Shown here one piece after another: positions 6,735 to 15,936 of a stretch of 64,000 bases of DNA. This stretch comes from an uncultured Marvinbryantia sp. (lineage in GTDB: Bacteria > Bacillota > Clostridia > Lachnospirales > Lachnospiraceae). Every line of letters starts with the position of its first letter. Position 1 is the first letter of the stretch. The translations under genes were made by a program, and so were the position numbers. Where the stretch lies: assembly GCF_905201705.1 (NCBI RefSeq), contig NZ_CAJKOX010000014.1, positions 1 through 64,000 on the forward strand, read 5' to 3'. The notes under the pieces were generated by a model. It was not told the DNA's origin, ran no database searches, and saw only the letters and a program-made list of their open reading frames with translations.

Positions 6735-8876
6735 ATGAAAAATGGTAATAGGGAAAAGAAAAAAGAACATGCGGAAAAGGGGAAATTTCGCATCCACCAC
6801 TGGGAGATTATCGCACTTTATCTGGTGCTGTATGACGTGATTGCTGTAAACTTCTCTTATTTTTTTGCACTTTTATTGCGTTTTGATATGCGTTATTCGC
6901 AGATTCCATCAAGATATCTGTCTGCGTTTGCTAAATTCGCACCGATTTACGCAATAATAACCGTCGCTGTGTTTTATATGCTGCGCCTGTACGGCAGCGT
7001 CTGGCGGTTTGCAAGCTTCAGCGAGCTGAACAGGATCACGGCGGCGTCTGCTGTCACGGCAGTGATCCACTGGGCGGGCATCACCTTTTTCGTACAGCGG
7101 ATGCCGGTTTCTTACTATATTATCGGCGCGGTCATACAATACTGCCTGGTGATCCTGGTGCGGTTTTCCTATCGCTATATCAACATGGAGCGGGCGCGCC
7201 GCAGGCAGAGCGGCCGTGCGGTGTACAATGCGATGATTATTGGCGCAGGTGCAGCCGGGCAGGTGATTATCCGTGAACTGAAAAACTCGGAAGAGGCAGA
7301 GGCATCCCCGTGCTGCGTGATTGACGACAATCCCAATAAATGGGGCAGGTACATGGAGGGCATCCCGATTGTGGGCGGCAGGGATTCCATCCTGGAAAAT
7401 GTACAGAAATATAAGATTAACCAGATCCTGTTCGCGATCCCGACCGCATCGGCGGAGAACCGGAGGGATATCCTGAACATCTGTAAAGAGACAGGTTGTG
7501 AGCTGAAGAGTCTTCCCGGCGTCTACCAGCTGGCAAACGGCGAAGTGTCCATGAGCAGGATGCGCCCGGTGGCGGTGGAGGAGCTGCTCGGCAGGGATCC
7601 AATTAAGGTAAATATGGAAGAGATCTTTCAGTACATAAAAGGGAAAACAATCCTGGTGACCGGAGGCGGAGGTTCCATCGGGAGCGAATTGTGTCGGCAG
7701 ATTGCCGGGCATGAGCCGGGGCATTTAATCATCTTTGATATTTATGAGAACAATGCATATGATATCGAGCAGGAGCTGCGCCGGAAATATCCCAAGCTGA
7801 AATTAACGGCATTGATTGGCTCTGTGCGGGACAGCCGCAGAATCAATCAGGTATTTGAAACTTACAAGCCTGATATCGTATACCATGCAGCGGCACACAA
7901 GCATGTCCCGCTGATGGAGACAAGCCCGAATGAGGCAATTAAAAACAATGTAATCGGTACGTATAAGACAGCTTATGCAGCATTGAAAAATGGCACGCAG
8001 CGGTTTGTACTTATCAGCACGGACAAGGCGGTGAATCCGACCAACATAATGGGTGCAAGCAAGCGCCTTTGCGAGATGGTTATTCAGAGCATGGATGCTG
8101 TCAGTAAGGCGGGCAGAATGGATCTTCTCCCGTTCCTGCACGGACATATGGATAAGCAGATCGATGGGCAGACTGCATACGACCACGAGGACTATATGCC
8201 ACTAGAGGGAATGGACGGCAGGGGCCCTGAAGTAAGAATTGAAAGTGTGAAAAACAAGGAGCGCCGGGGGACACAGTTTGTGGCAGTGCGTTTTGGAAAT
8301 GTGCTTGGCAGCAACGGCTCTGTGATCCCGCTTTTTAAGAAACAGATTGAGGAAGGTGGGCCGGTGACAGTTACCCACCCGGATATCATTCGTTACTTCA
8401 TGACGATTCCGGAGGCAGTCAGCCTGGTACTGCAGGCTGGGACGTATGCCTGGGGCGGCGAAATCTTTGTCCTGGACATGGGCGAGCCGGTAAAAATCGA
8501 TACCTTAGCCAGAAACCTGATCAGGCTTTCCGGGTATAAGCCGGATGAGGACATCAGGATTGTCTACACAGGACTGCGCCCTGGTGAAAAGTTGTTTGAA
8601 GAAAAGCTGATGGCGGAGGAAGGCATAAAAAAGACGGAAAATGACCTGATCCATATCGGAAAGCCGATCCCGTTTGATACAGAAGAGTTTCTAAAACAGT
8701 TGGAAGAGCTGGCAAAGGCAAGCTATGAAAACAGTGAAAACATCGTAGATATGGTTGCGCAGATGGTGCCGACCTTCCATCCGGTGGGAAAGAATCCGGA
8801 AAAGGTCATTGCAGGGCCGCATCCAGTAACGGGCAGCGTTTTAGATGAGGTTGCAGCAGCAAAAGAGATGTCATAA
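6735..8876 (+). CDS. Membrane NDP-sugar 4,6-dehydratase (CapD/PglF/FlaA1 family)
   Basis: Large 713-aa polysaccharide biosynthesis protein. Four N-terminal transmembrane helices come first (about residues 22-140), then a first Rossmann fold (I-I-G-A-G-A-A-G-Q) and a second, catalytic SDR domain (T-G-G-G-G-S-I-G-S-E) with S-T-D-K-A-V-N-P-T-N. Members make UDP-4-keto-6-deoxy-N-acetylhexosamine. An insert of about 50 residues between the catalytic helix and the R-F-G-N-V-L-G-S motif resembles that in other Lachnospiraceae homologues as I recall them. I took ATG 6735, behind GGGGAAG, because the longer in-frame start at 6612 reads through the thymidylate kinase relic. The aminotransferase at 9237 would use its product. 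Confidence 0.9.
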   Translation: MKNGNREKKKEHAEKGKFRIHHWEIIALYLVLYDVIAVNFSYFFALLLRFDMRYSQIPSRYLSAFAKFAPIYAIITVAVFYMLRLYGSVWRFASFSELNRITAASAVTAVIHWAGITFFVQRMPVSYYIIGAVIQYCLVILVRFSYRYINMERARRRQSGRAVYNAMIIGAGAAGQVIIRELKNSEEAEASPCCVIDDNPNKWGRYMEGIPIVGGRDSILENVQKYKINQILFAIPTASAENRRDILNICKETGCELKSLPGVYQLANGEVSMSRMRPVAVEELLGRDPIKVNMEEIFQYIKGKTILVTGGGGSIGSELCRQIAGHEPGHLIIFDIYENNAYDIEQELRRKYPKLKLTALIGSVRDSRRINQVFETYKPDIVYHAAAHKHVPLMETSPNEAIKNNVIGTYKTAYAALKNGTQRFVLISTDKAVNPTNIMGASKRLCEMVIQSMDAVSKAGRMDLLPFLHGHMDKQIDGQTAYDHEDYMPLEGMDGRGPEVRIESVKNKERRGTQFVAVRFGNVLGSNGSVIPLFKKQIEEGGPVTVTHPDIIRYFMTIPEAVSLVLQAGTYAWGGEIFVLDMGEPVKIDTLARNLIRLSGYKPDEDIRIVYTGLRPGEKLFEEKLMAEEGIKKTENDLIHIGKPIPFDTEEFLKQLEELAKASYENSENIVDMVAQMVPTFHPVGKNPEKVIAGPHPVTGSVLDEVAAAKEMS

Positions 8877-9236
8877 GAAAAAACTCAGAGAAACAGCAAA
8901 TTACCGCTCCCTGGATATCAGAATGGATAAGAGTCTGTCCTGCGGCAAGCCCTTTTACAAGTAGGCGATATTCTATGCCTTGCAGTATCCCGTCGCCTAC
9001 AGAAGCTAAACATACATGTTCATGATATTTTTGCCGTCATGACCGGCGAGCCATTGGCTCATTAATATTATACTCAAAATGTGCCAAAATAGCAACAGGG
9101 CAGAAATTTTTTTTGATGAACGCAGATGACGAAATGCCGGGGATACCGAAAGCACAAGGCCAGTATCTGGATTACAGAGCGCTCACATAATAATAGAGCC
9201 AATATTTGTGGATAAAGAACAAAGGAGAATAAAGAT
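8877..9236. other. 360-bp gap with no supported gene
   Basis: No open frame I can defend. It holds an 8-bp inverted repeat (GTAGGCGA at 8961-8968, TCGCCTAC at 8993-9000), a short palindrome GAGCCATTGGCTC near 9049, and an AT-rich stretch with a T-run. The leftover look, next to a decayed gene upstream, suggests deletion of something once present. Confidence 0.5.
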
Positions 9237-10535
9237 ATGTTTGAGAAAAATCACGGCATTGTCCCGTTTGAATCCAAGGTCTGGCTGTCCTCTCCGACGA
9301 TGCATGGAGAAGAGCTGAAATATATGACGGAGGCGTATGAGACGAACTGGATGTCAACTATAGGCGCAAATCTGGACTGCATAGAACGTCTATCATCACA
9401 GAAAGTCGGATGCAGATACGCGGTTGCCTTATCCTCCGGAACGGCAGCCCTGCATCTGGCAATGAAGCTGGCAGGGGAGAGACTCTACGGCCAGCCGGAA
9501 CAGGGGAAAGGCGCATTGTTCGGAAAAAGAGTGTTCTGCTCAGATATGACCTTTGACGCTACGGTGAACCCGGTGGTCTACGAGGGCGGCATTCCTGTGT
9601 TCATTGACACTGAATATGATTCCTGGAACATGGATCCGGTTGCACTGGAGAAAGCGTTTGAGTTCTACCCGGAGGTAAAGCTGGTCGTTGTGGCCCATCT
9701 CTACGGTACACCAGGGAAAATCGACGAGATTCGAGCCGTTGCTGACAGGCACGGGGCTTTGATCGTGGAGGACGCCGCAGAGTCCTTTGGAGCCACCTAT
9801 CGAGGAAAACAGACAGGAAACTTCGGTGATTATAATTGCATCAGTTTTAATGGAAACAAAATCATCACCGGCAGTTCCGGCGGAATGTTCTTGACAGACC
9901 ATTTGAAGGATGCAGACAAGGTCCGCAAATGGTCTACCCAGAGCCGTGAGGATGCGCCCTGGTACCAGCATGAGGAGCTGGGCTATAACTATCGCATGAG
10001 CAATGTGATTGCAGGTGTTGTACGGGGACAACTCCCATACTTAGAGGAACACATCCGGCAGAAGAAGGAAATTTACTACAGATATCAGGAGGGATTGAAG
10101 GATCTGCCGGTGAGCATGAACCCGATCCCGGATTACTGTGAGCCGAATTACTGGCTCTCTTGTCTGCTGCTTGATAAAGACGCCATATGTAAGCAGGTCA
10201 GAGGAGAGAAGGACGCCTTGTATATGCCGGAGCATGGCAAGAGTTGTCCAACAGAGATTCTCGATGCAATCCAGTCAATCAATGCGGAAGGCCGCCCAAT
10301 CTGGAAGCCAATGCATATGCAGCCGATTTACCGGATGAACCCGTTCGTTACCCGGCTTGGAAACGGCAGGGCAGGGAGCAATGCTTACATAAAGGGGGCT
10401 GAGGCTTCCGACGGAAAGCCGCTGGATATCGGGATGGACATCTTTGAGCGGGGGCTGTGCCTGCCGAGCGACAACAAGATGACGGCGGGGCAGCAGGAGA
10501 AGGTTATTGAAGTGGTTAAGAGATGCTTTGCGTGA
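9237..10535 (+). CDS. DegT/DnrJ/EryC1-type sugar aminotransferase
   Basis: PLP-dependent aminotransferase (432 aa) that puts an amino group on a keto-sugar nucleotide. Features: A-L-S-S-G-T-A-A-L-H-L-A phosphate-binding start, E-D-A-A-E-S-F-G containing the PLP-nitrogen Asp, and S-F-N-G-N-K-I-I-T with the Schiff-base lysine. This is the PglE/LegC-like group. The RBS AAAGGAG is followed by ATG 9237. It logically takes the 4-keto product of the dehydratase before it and gives a 4-amino-4,6-dideoxyhexose, the substrate of the PglD-like acyltransferase at 11785. The sugar transferase gene follows after 13 bp. Confidence 0.92.
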   Translation: MFEKNHGIVPFESKVWLSSPTMHGEELKYMTEAYETNWMSTIGANLDCIERLSSQKVGCRYAVALSSGTAALHLAMKLAGERLYGQPEQGKGALFGKRVFCSDMTFDATVNPVVYEGGIPVFIDTEYDSWNMDPVALEKAFEFYPEVKLVVVAHLYGTPGKIDEIRAVADRHGALIVEDAAESFGATYRGKQTGNFGDYNCISFNGNKIITGSSGGMFLTDHLKDADKVRKWSTQSREDAPWYQHEELGYNYRMSNVIAGVVRGQLPYLEEHIRQKKEIYYRYQEGLKDLPVSMNPIPDYCEPNYWLSCLLLDKDAICKQVRGEKDALYMPEHGKSCPTEILDAIQSINAEGRPIWKPMHMQPIYRMNPFVTRLGNGRAGSNAYIKGAEASDGKPLDIGMDIFERGLCLPSDNKMTAGQQEKVIEVVKRCFA

Positions 10536-10548
10536 TGGAGGAGACTGT

Positions 10549-11190
10549 ATGATGAGTCATAAACCGTATGGTCCATATGAAAAATATATAAAGCGCCCAC
10601 AAGACTTTCTGTGCGCTTTGCTGGCAATTATTGTTCTGTCACCGGTGATGCTTATATTGGCGATACTCGTGCGAGTGAAATTGGGTTCACCTGTATTGTT
10701 TGTACAAGAACGTCCGGGCAGGGGCGGGAAAGTTTTCAGATTGTTCAAATTCAGAACCATGACCGATGCAAAGGACGAGCAGGGAAACCTGCTCCCCGAT
10801 GAAGTGCGGCTTACATCTTTTGGGAGAAAACTGCGTTCAACCTCTCTTGATGAGCTTCCGGAGTTGTTTAATATGTTGAAGGGAGACATGAGTGTCGTAG
10901 GTCCCAGGCCGCTTCTGGTTCGATATCTGGACAGATACACACCGCATCAGGCGCGACGGCACGAGGTTCGTCCCGGTTTTACCGGTCTTGCACAGGTACG
11001 TGGCCGGAATGCCATTAGTTGGGAGGAAAAGTTTGATTGGGATGTCAGATATGTGGATAATATTACGTTTCTGGGAGATTGGAAAATTATCTTGCAGACT
11101 GTGATAACGGTTTTGAGACGGGAGGGAATCAGCTCTGAGACTTCTGCAACCATGGAAGAATTTATGGGCGATAAGAAAGGTGGTGCATAA
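10549..11190 (+). CDS. Priming sugar transferase (PglC/WcaJ-type)
   Basis: Monotopic phosphoglycosyl transferase (213 aa) that moves a sugar-1-phosphate from a nucleotide sugar to undecaprenyl phosphate, starting the repeat unit. The re-entrant membrane helix is at about residues 17-40, followed by F-V-Q-E-R-P-G and F-R-L-F-K-F-R-T-M, then the catalytic S-L-D-E-L-P-E dyad region and S-V-V-G-P-R-P. The RBS GGAGGAG fits ATG 10549. Its size and the PglF/PglE/PglD-like neighbours suggest a diamino- or amino-dideoxy sugar as first residue. Confidence 0.92.
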   Translation: MMSHKPYGPYEKYIKRPQDFLCALLAIIVLSPVMLILAILVRVKLGSPVLFVQERPGRGGKVFRLFKFRTMTDAKDEQGNLLPDEVRLTSFGRKLRSTSLDELPELFNMLKGDMSVVGPRPLLVRYLDRYTPHQARRHEVRPGFTGLAQVRGRNAISWEEKFDWDVRYVDNITFLGDWKIILQTVITVLRREGISSETSATMEEFMGDKKGGA

Positions 11191-11193
11191 GAA

Positions 11194-11745
11194 ATGGATT
11201 TGTTAAGGATAGGGCATACATTGAGAATGTGTTTAATCATTAATCCATTTAAAAGAGCACAGTACATAAAAAAACACAATATATTTTTCCATATGGGGGA
11301 TAATTGTATGGTGATGTTTAGGAAGATTCCTTTGTACCCAAAACTGATCTCTTTTGGCAATAATGTGTGGGTGGCCTCACAAGTCTTATTTGTAACGCAC
11401 GATGCAATTCACTATATGTTGAATATTCGGGATACGAGTGAATCATTTCAGGAATATCTCGGATGTATTGATATCAAGGATAACGTGTTTATCGGCTCAC
11501 ATTCGATCATATTGCCGAATGTGACAATAGGGCCGGATGCGATAGTGGGAGCTGGCACTTTGGTTAATAAAAATATACACAGTGGGGTGTATGCAGGCGT
11601 TCCAGCCAGGTATATATGCTCCATTGACGAGTTTATAAGGAAGAGAAAAAATTATCCGGAAATAAAAATAGATAGAAATGGAAAGGGCGGACTTTCAATG
11701 GAAACAGTGGAAGCTTGTTGGGAACGTTTTAACAGGTGCGGGTAA
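11194..11745 (+). CDS. Left-handed beta-helix acyltransferase (capsule modification)
   Basis: Hexapeptide-repeat acyltransferase of the xenobiotic/WbbJ type (183 aa). Repeats of the I-x-x-x-V/A kind run from about residue 85 to 140 (I-K-D-N-V-F-I-G-S-H-S, G-P-D-A-I-V-G-A-G-T-L-V), and V-T-H-D-A carries the likely catalytic His near residue 69. It is 3 bp after the sugar transferase, so they are probably co-translated. Acyl donor unknown: acetyl-CoA is the default, but the carrier proteins made in this locus are plausible donors. Confidence 0.82.
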   Translation: MDLLRIGHTLRMCLIINPFKRAQYIKKHNIFFHMGDNCMVMFRKIPLYPKLISFGNNVWVASQVLFVTHDAIHYMLNIRDTSESFQEYLGCIDIKDNVFIGSHSIILPNVTIGPDAIVGAGTLVNKNIHSGVYAGVPARYICSIDEFIRKRKNYPEIKIDRNGKGGLSMETVEACWERFNRCG

Positions 11746-11784
11746 AGCAGCTGTTCGCTCAATGAATGAAGGGGAGAAACGGTT

Positions 11785-12438
11785 ATGTTAAAGAAAATTG
11801 TACTTATTGGAGCGGGCGGATTCGGGCGTGAAGTGGCGACATCACTCATCGGGATGATTAACTGGTATGAGCCCACATATGAGTTTTTGGGGTTCCTGGA
11901 CGATGGGGCTCATTTCTCGGCGGGAATGAAAATTGACGGATATCCATGGCTGGGCAATCGCTATTGGATTTTAGACCATATAGAGGATGTTGTTTGTACC
12001 TGTACTGTGGGAAATGCACATATCAAAAAACAGATTCAAAGTGAGCTGATGCAGAAAAATGTGAGGTTTGAGTCTATTATAGAAAAAACAGCATACATTG
12101 CACCTTCCTCGAAAATTGGTCCCGGATGTGTTCTTTACGGAGGTGTAAAAGTTTCTGTTAATTGCAATATAGGGGCTGGTGTTTTGCTCAATGATGGCGT
12201 GAAGATTGGGCATGATGTTACGATTGGAGACTACACCTCAATTATGCCTGACTCTGGAATTAGCGGAGGATGTCAGGTGGGTGATGAAGTTGAAATAGGT
12301 GGCCATGCATTTATCGTACCGGGTAGGAAAATTGGGGACAGGGCGAGAATTGCGGCTGGTAGTATAGTGTTTTCTAATGTTAAAGCTGCTACGACTGTTC
12401 TTGGTAACCCCGCAAAACGCATGAAGGAATTAGAATAA
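11785..12438 (+). CDS. NeuD/PglD-type sugar N/O-acyltransferase
   Basis: A 217-aa protein with an N-terminal Rossmann-like lobe (V-L-I-G-A-G-G-F-G-R-E-V at residues 5-16) and a C-terminal left-handed beta-helix of hexapeptide repeats (about 100-200), ending G-N-P-A-K. PglD members acylate the 4-amino group of UDP-4-amino-sugars; NeuD acetylates sialic acid. With dehydratase, aminotransferase and priming transferase beside it, an N-acylating role is the best fit. FabD starts 31 bp later, so this gene is where sugar genes hand over to acyl-chain genes. Confidence 0.88.
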   Translation: MLKKIVLIGAGGFGREVATSLIGMINWYEPTYEFLGFLDDGAHFSAGMKIDGYPWLGNRYWILDHIEDVVCTCTVGNAHIKKQIQSELMQKNVRFESIIEKTAYIAPSSKIGPGCVLYGGVKVSVNCNIGAGVLLNDGVKIGHDVTIGDYTSIMPDSGISGGCQVGDEVEIGGHAFIVPGRKIGDRARIAAGSIVFSNVKAATTVLGNPAKRMKELE

Positions 12439-12468
12439 ATATAAAAGGACTAAAGGAGAAATTTGAAT

Positions 12469-13395
12469 ATGAAAGTTGCGTTTTTATTTTCCGGGCAGGG
12501 CGCACAGTATCCCGGAATGATGAAGGAGTTATATGACAATGAACCGGCTGCAAGAGAGATTTTTGATAAGGCGGATACCACCCTTGGAAGGGAAATCTCA
12601 AAAATATGCTTTGCAGGAACACAAGAGGATTTGAATCTCACGCATAATACACAGCCATGTATGCTTGCGGGCGATCTTGCGGCAGCCATGGCATTGAGGG
12701 CGCATGGGGTAGAAGCGGCTGCTGTAGCTGGCTTCTCTCTTGGTGAATATGCGGCTCTCGCGTATGCGAACGTTGTTTCTGCAGAAGATATCTTTCGTAT
12801 TATTCAAATTCGTGCTGATGCGATGCAGGGGGCTGTAGCACCGGGCGAGGGCGCCATGGCGGCATTTGTTGGGGTGACTGCCGAACGGGTGGAGGAACTC
12901 TGCAGAGAGGCCACAAAAGGGTATGTTGTTGCCGCAAATTACAACAGTCCTGTGCAGACAGTGGTGTCTGGTTCTGTAGCTGGTGTTGATGAAGTGTGTG
13001 AATTGGCAGAAGCGGATGGGCTTCGCTGCGTAAAGTTAGCGGTTAGCGCACCATTTCACTGTGCGATGATGGAGCCGGCAGCAAAAAAGCTTGGAAAGGT
13101 GTTTAAGACAATGGACTTCATGGACCCTACCATTCCTGTATATATGAATGTGGATGGTAAGCCAGTTACGCAGGGAATCGTGATTCCTGAACTCCTTGTG
13201 AAGCAGGCTATGAGTCCTGTCCACTGGGTGAAAACACTGGAGAATATGCAGGCGGACGGTATTGATACTTTTATTGAGTGCGGTGCCGGGAAAACCCTGG
13301 TGGGTTTAGTTAAGAAAACACTAAAAGGCGTGAAAATTCTCCGTGTAGAAAATATGAAGACACTGCAGAACACTTTGGAGGAATTGAAAGGTTGA
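12469..13395 (+). CDS. fabD: Malonyl-CoA:ACP transacylase
   Basis: Loads malonyl from CoA onto acyl carrier protein (308 aa, usual length). The oxyanion start F-S-G-Q-G-A-Q, nucleophile Ser90 in G-F-S-L-G, Arg115 and His197 in A-P-F-H-C match FabD. ATG 12469 has AAAGGAG upstream; a TTG two codons earlier is less likely. As the first gene of the acyl block it would charge the carrier proteins at 17905 and 18279. Malonyl-CoA could come from the carboxyltransferase set at 24328-27874. It overlaps the next start. Confidence 0.94.
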   Translation: MKVAFLFSGQGAQYPGMMKELYDNEPAAREIFDKADTTLGREISKICFAGTQEDLNLTHNTQPCMLAGDLAAAMALRAHGVEAAAVAGFSLGEYAALAYANVVSAEDIFRIIQIRADAMQGAVAPGEGAMAAFVGVTAERVEELCREATKGYVVAANYNSPVQTVVSGSVAGVDEVCELAEADGLRCVKLAVSAPFHCAMMEPAAKKLGKVFKTMDFMDPTIPVYMNVDGKPVTQGIVIPELLVKQAMSPVHWVKTLENMQADGIDTFIECGAGKTLVGLVKKTLKGVKILRVENMKTLQNTLEELKG

Positions 13396-14012
13396 TGGAA
13401 ATCAGAAGATTTGAGTCAGATCTGCTTTTATCAAATATGTATGTGGTGGTTGAGGGAGACCATGCGGTTGTGATTGATCCTTACCAGGATACGTCTTCGG
13501 CGGAAAGCCTGATAATTGATAAAATCGTATTGACGCACGAACATTATGACCATATTTCCGGGGTGAATCTCTGGCGGCAAGTCACAGATGCGCCGGTTCT
13601 TTGCAGCAAGGCATGTGCGGCAAACATACAGAGTCCGAAGAAAAACCTTTCGAGACATTTTAAGCAATTTTGTGAATTACAGACATGGATGGAACTTGAA
13701 GAACTTCCGCAGGCAGACCCGGAATATTCTTGTGAGGCAGATGAAACCTTTGAGGATGAGATATGGTTTGAATGGCAGGGACATAAATGGCATCTGTTTG
13801 AAATGCCGGGCCATTCTTCGGGGAGTATTGGAATACTCCTGGACAGCGCATACTTTTTCTCGGGCGACAGCCTGATAGAGAACAGCGAGATAGAACTCAG
13901 GATGCCCGGGGGAAGCAGAAAAAAATGGAAAGAGATAGGGGAACCAAGGTTAAAGATGATTCCTTGCGGAATTCATGTGTGCCCTGGACATTTCCAGGAG
14001 TTTATATTATGA
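13395..14012 (+). CDS. MBL-fold metallo-hydrolase in acyl cluster
   Basis: A 205-aa metallo-beta-lactamase fold enzyme. The dinuclear metal motif T-H-E-H-Y-D-H (His48, His50, Asp52, His53) is followed by G-H-S-S-G-S, F-S-G-D-S and C-P-G-H, so all ligands are there. It starts at the ATG overlapping the fabD stop (TGATGG). Related proteins hydrolyse thioesters, for instance hydroxyacyl-glutathione or polyketide acyl-ACP. I infer thioesterase-type editing or release of acyl-ACP, but the substrate cannot be read from sequence. Confidence 0.85.
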   Translation: MEIRRFESDLLLSNMYVVVEGDHAVVIDPYQDTSSAESLIIDKIVLTHEHYDHISGVNLWRQVTDAPVLCSKACAANIQSPKKNLSRHFKQFCELQTWMELEELPQADPEYSCEADETFEDEIWFEWQGHKWHLFEMPGHSSGSIGILLDSAYFFSGDSLIENSEIELRMPGGSRKKWKEIGEPRLKMIPCGIHVCPGHFQEFIL

Positions 14013-14025
14013 AGAGGTGAAGTAG

Positions 14026-15117
14026 GTGGCTTTTTTATATAGTGATGGAATAGGGATTGCTGGAATTGCCTGCGCTGTTCCAGATAATGAAGTGACAGTT
14101 GAAAGCTTCATCCCTGTCTTTGGCGAAGAGATACCAGCAAAATTTACGGCAGGGACGGGCATCCGTTCAATGTATAAGGCACTTCCGGAACAGACAGCAG
14201 GAGATTTAGCTTATGTTGCAGCAGAAAACTTGTTCTCTCGTTTGAAGGTGGATCGAAAGAAAATTGGGGCGTTACTATTCGTTACACAATCGCCGGACTA
14301 TCGCAGACCGGCGACCGCATGTGTTCTCCAGCATAGACTTGGGCTGACAACGGACTGCGCGGCAATGGATATCGGGCTGGGATGTTCTGGGTTTGTGTAT
14401 GGACTACAGACAGCCATGAATCTGATGGAGCACTCTGATATGGAATACTGCCTGCTTCTTATGGGTGAAACTGCATCTAAGTTGGTTGATCCTCATGACA
14501 AGTCCATTGTAATGATGTATGGAGACGCAGGCGCTGCAATTCTGCTGGAAAGAAAACCAGGATCTAGAACAGCGACACTTCTCCGCAGCGATGGAGGACG
14601 GTTTAGGACTATAATCCTTCCAGCAGGAGGATTCAGGGATATGAATCCAACCCATGATAGATTCTTATGCAATGATGGGATCGAAAGGACTCTGTACGAT
14701 ATTTATATGGACGGGACATCTGTATTTTCTTTCTCCATTTCAGATGTGCCGAAAGCTATAATAGATTATCTTGAGCGTACCGCAACATCAGTGGAGGATT
14801 ATGACCTGTTCTTGTTCCATCAGGCGAACCAGTTCATCATCAAGCAGTTATCGAAGAAAATGAAACTTCCGAAGGAGAAAGTTCCGATTTCTTTGGATCG
14901 GTATGGGAATACGGGTGGTATATCCATCCCTCTGACACTTTGCGTGAATTATGGTGATAAAGGAGCAGGCATTCAAAAAGTATTAATGGCAGGATTCGGA
15001 ATTGGACTGTCCTGGGGAGTGACATGTGCGGAAATTGATTTAGCGAAGGTGTGTCCAGTTGTCAAAACAAAAGACTGGTATGAGGATGGAAAAATCACGC
15101 CAGAGATGCTGATGTAG
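14026..15117 (+). CDS. KAS III (FabH-like) condensing enzyme 1
   Basis: Beta-ketoacyl-ACP synthase III family (363 aa). The catalytic triad is intact: Cys120 in G-L-G-C-S-G, His265 in H-Q-A-N, Asn295 in G-N-T-G-G. KAS III joins an acyl-CoA to malonyl-ACP in one step. The start is GTG 14026 behind AGAGGTG. It is longer than housekeeping FabH by about 40 residues, mostly a C-terminal tail. It is followed by a ketoreductase; the pair is repeated directly downstream (15937/17012), and the two synthases look like diverged paralogues. Confidence 0.9.
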   Translation: MAFLYSDGIGIAGIACAVPDNEVTVESFIPVFGEEIPAKFTAGTGIRSMYKALPEQTAGDLAYVAAENLFSRLKVDRKKIGALLFVTQSPDYRRPATACVLQHRLGLTTDCAAMDIGLGCSGFVYGLQTAMNLMEHSDMEYCLLLMGETASKLVDPHDKSIVMMYGDAGAAILLERKPGSRTATLLRSDGGRFRTIILPAGGFRDMNPTHDRFLCNDGIERTLYDIYMDGTSVFSFSISDVPKAIIDYLERTATSVEDYDLFLFHQANQFIIKQLSKKMKLPKEKVPISLDRYGNTGGISIPLTLCVNYGDKGAGIQKVLMAGFGIGLSWGVTCAEIDLAKVCPVVKTKDWYEDGKITPEMLM

Positions 15118-15143
15118 CAGGAAAGTGAGGAGATGAGAGAAAA

Positions 15144-15905
15144 ATGATTAACCCGATGGATTTAACAGGAAAACGAATACTTGTCACCGGCGCCACGGGT
15201 GGGATGGGAGTTGAAACAGCTATCCAACTCAGTAAACTTGGCGCAAATGTTGTCATATGCGGCAGAAATGAAGAGAAGCTGAAAAATGTGTTCAATCATC
15301 TGGAGGGAGAGGGACATGCGCAGTATGTTTTTGATCTGAATGATATTGATGCGATAGAAAGTGTTATTAAGAAGATTGTAAGCGAATGCGGTGCTTTTAA
15401 TGGAGTTGCTTTTTGCGCAGGTATTGCTCCTATGAGACCACTAAAAATGACAAAAAGGGAAAATATGATTGATGTTATGGATGCAAATCTTTTTTCCTTT
15501 ATTGAGATTGTAAGATGCATCACGAAAAAGGGAGCTTTTGTGGATGAGGGGAGTATTGTTGCTATTTCATCAACAGCAAGCATTCAGGGAAAGCAGTCGA
15601 AAGTTGCTTACAGTGCCTCTAAAGCCGCCCTTGATGGTGCAATCCGTTGCCTGGCATGCGATCTCAAGAAAAAGAAAATCCGGATAAATTCTGTTATGCC
15701 TTGTTGGGTGAACACAAGGATGTATACTACCTATTTGGAGAGATATCCTGATACATTTGAAGTTCAGGAGATAAAGGAGAAACAGTACATGGGCGTAACA
15801 GAGCCAATAGAGATAGCCAATACAGTCGCTTTTCTGCTGAGCGATGCGGCTAAAACAATAACCGGAACATCTATTCTGATTGACGGCGGCATGTCCCAGG
15901 GGTAA
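15144..15905 (+). CDS. SDR ketoreductase 1 (FabG-like)
   Basis: Short-chain dehydrogenase (253 aa) with the NAD(P) motif T-G-A-T-G-G-M-G, C-A-G, and catalytic Ser143, Tyr156 and Lys160 (Y-S-A-S-K). C-terminal I-D-G-G-M-S is typical. It would reduce the beta-keto group made by the preceding synthase, giving beta-hydroxyacyl-ACP. The FabG N-A-G motif reads C-A-G here, a modest deviation shared in kind with its paralogue at 17012. RBS GAGGAG. Confidence 0.9.
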   Translation: MINPMDLTGKRILVTGATGGMGVETAIQLSKLGANVVICGRNEEKLKNVFNHLEGEGHAQYVFDLNDIDAIESVIKKIVSECGAFNGVAFCAGIAPMRPLKMTKRENMIDVMDANLFSFIEIVRCITKKGAFVDEGSIVAISSTASIQGKQSKVAYSASKAALDGAIRCLACDLKKKKIRINSVMPCWVNTRMYTTYLERYPDTFEVQEIKEKQYMGVTEPIEIANTVAFLLSDAAKTITGTSILIDGGMSQG

Positions 15906-15936
15906 AAGAATTGACAAAAAAAGGAGGAAATTAATA

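Noticed and set aside
8880..9030. Minus-strand reading with a transposase-like L-I-H-S-D stretch
   Set aside because: Too short and isolated; no DDE context, inverted ends or target duplication could be found, so an IS remnant is not supported.
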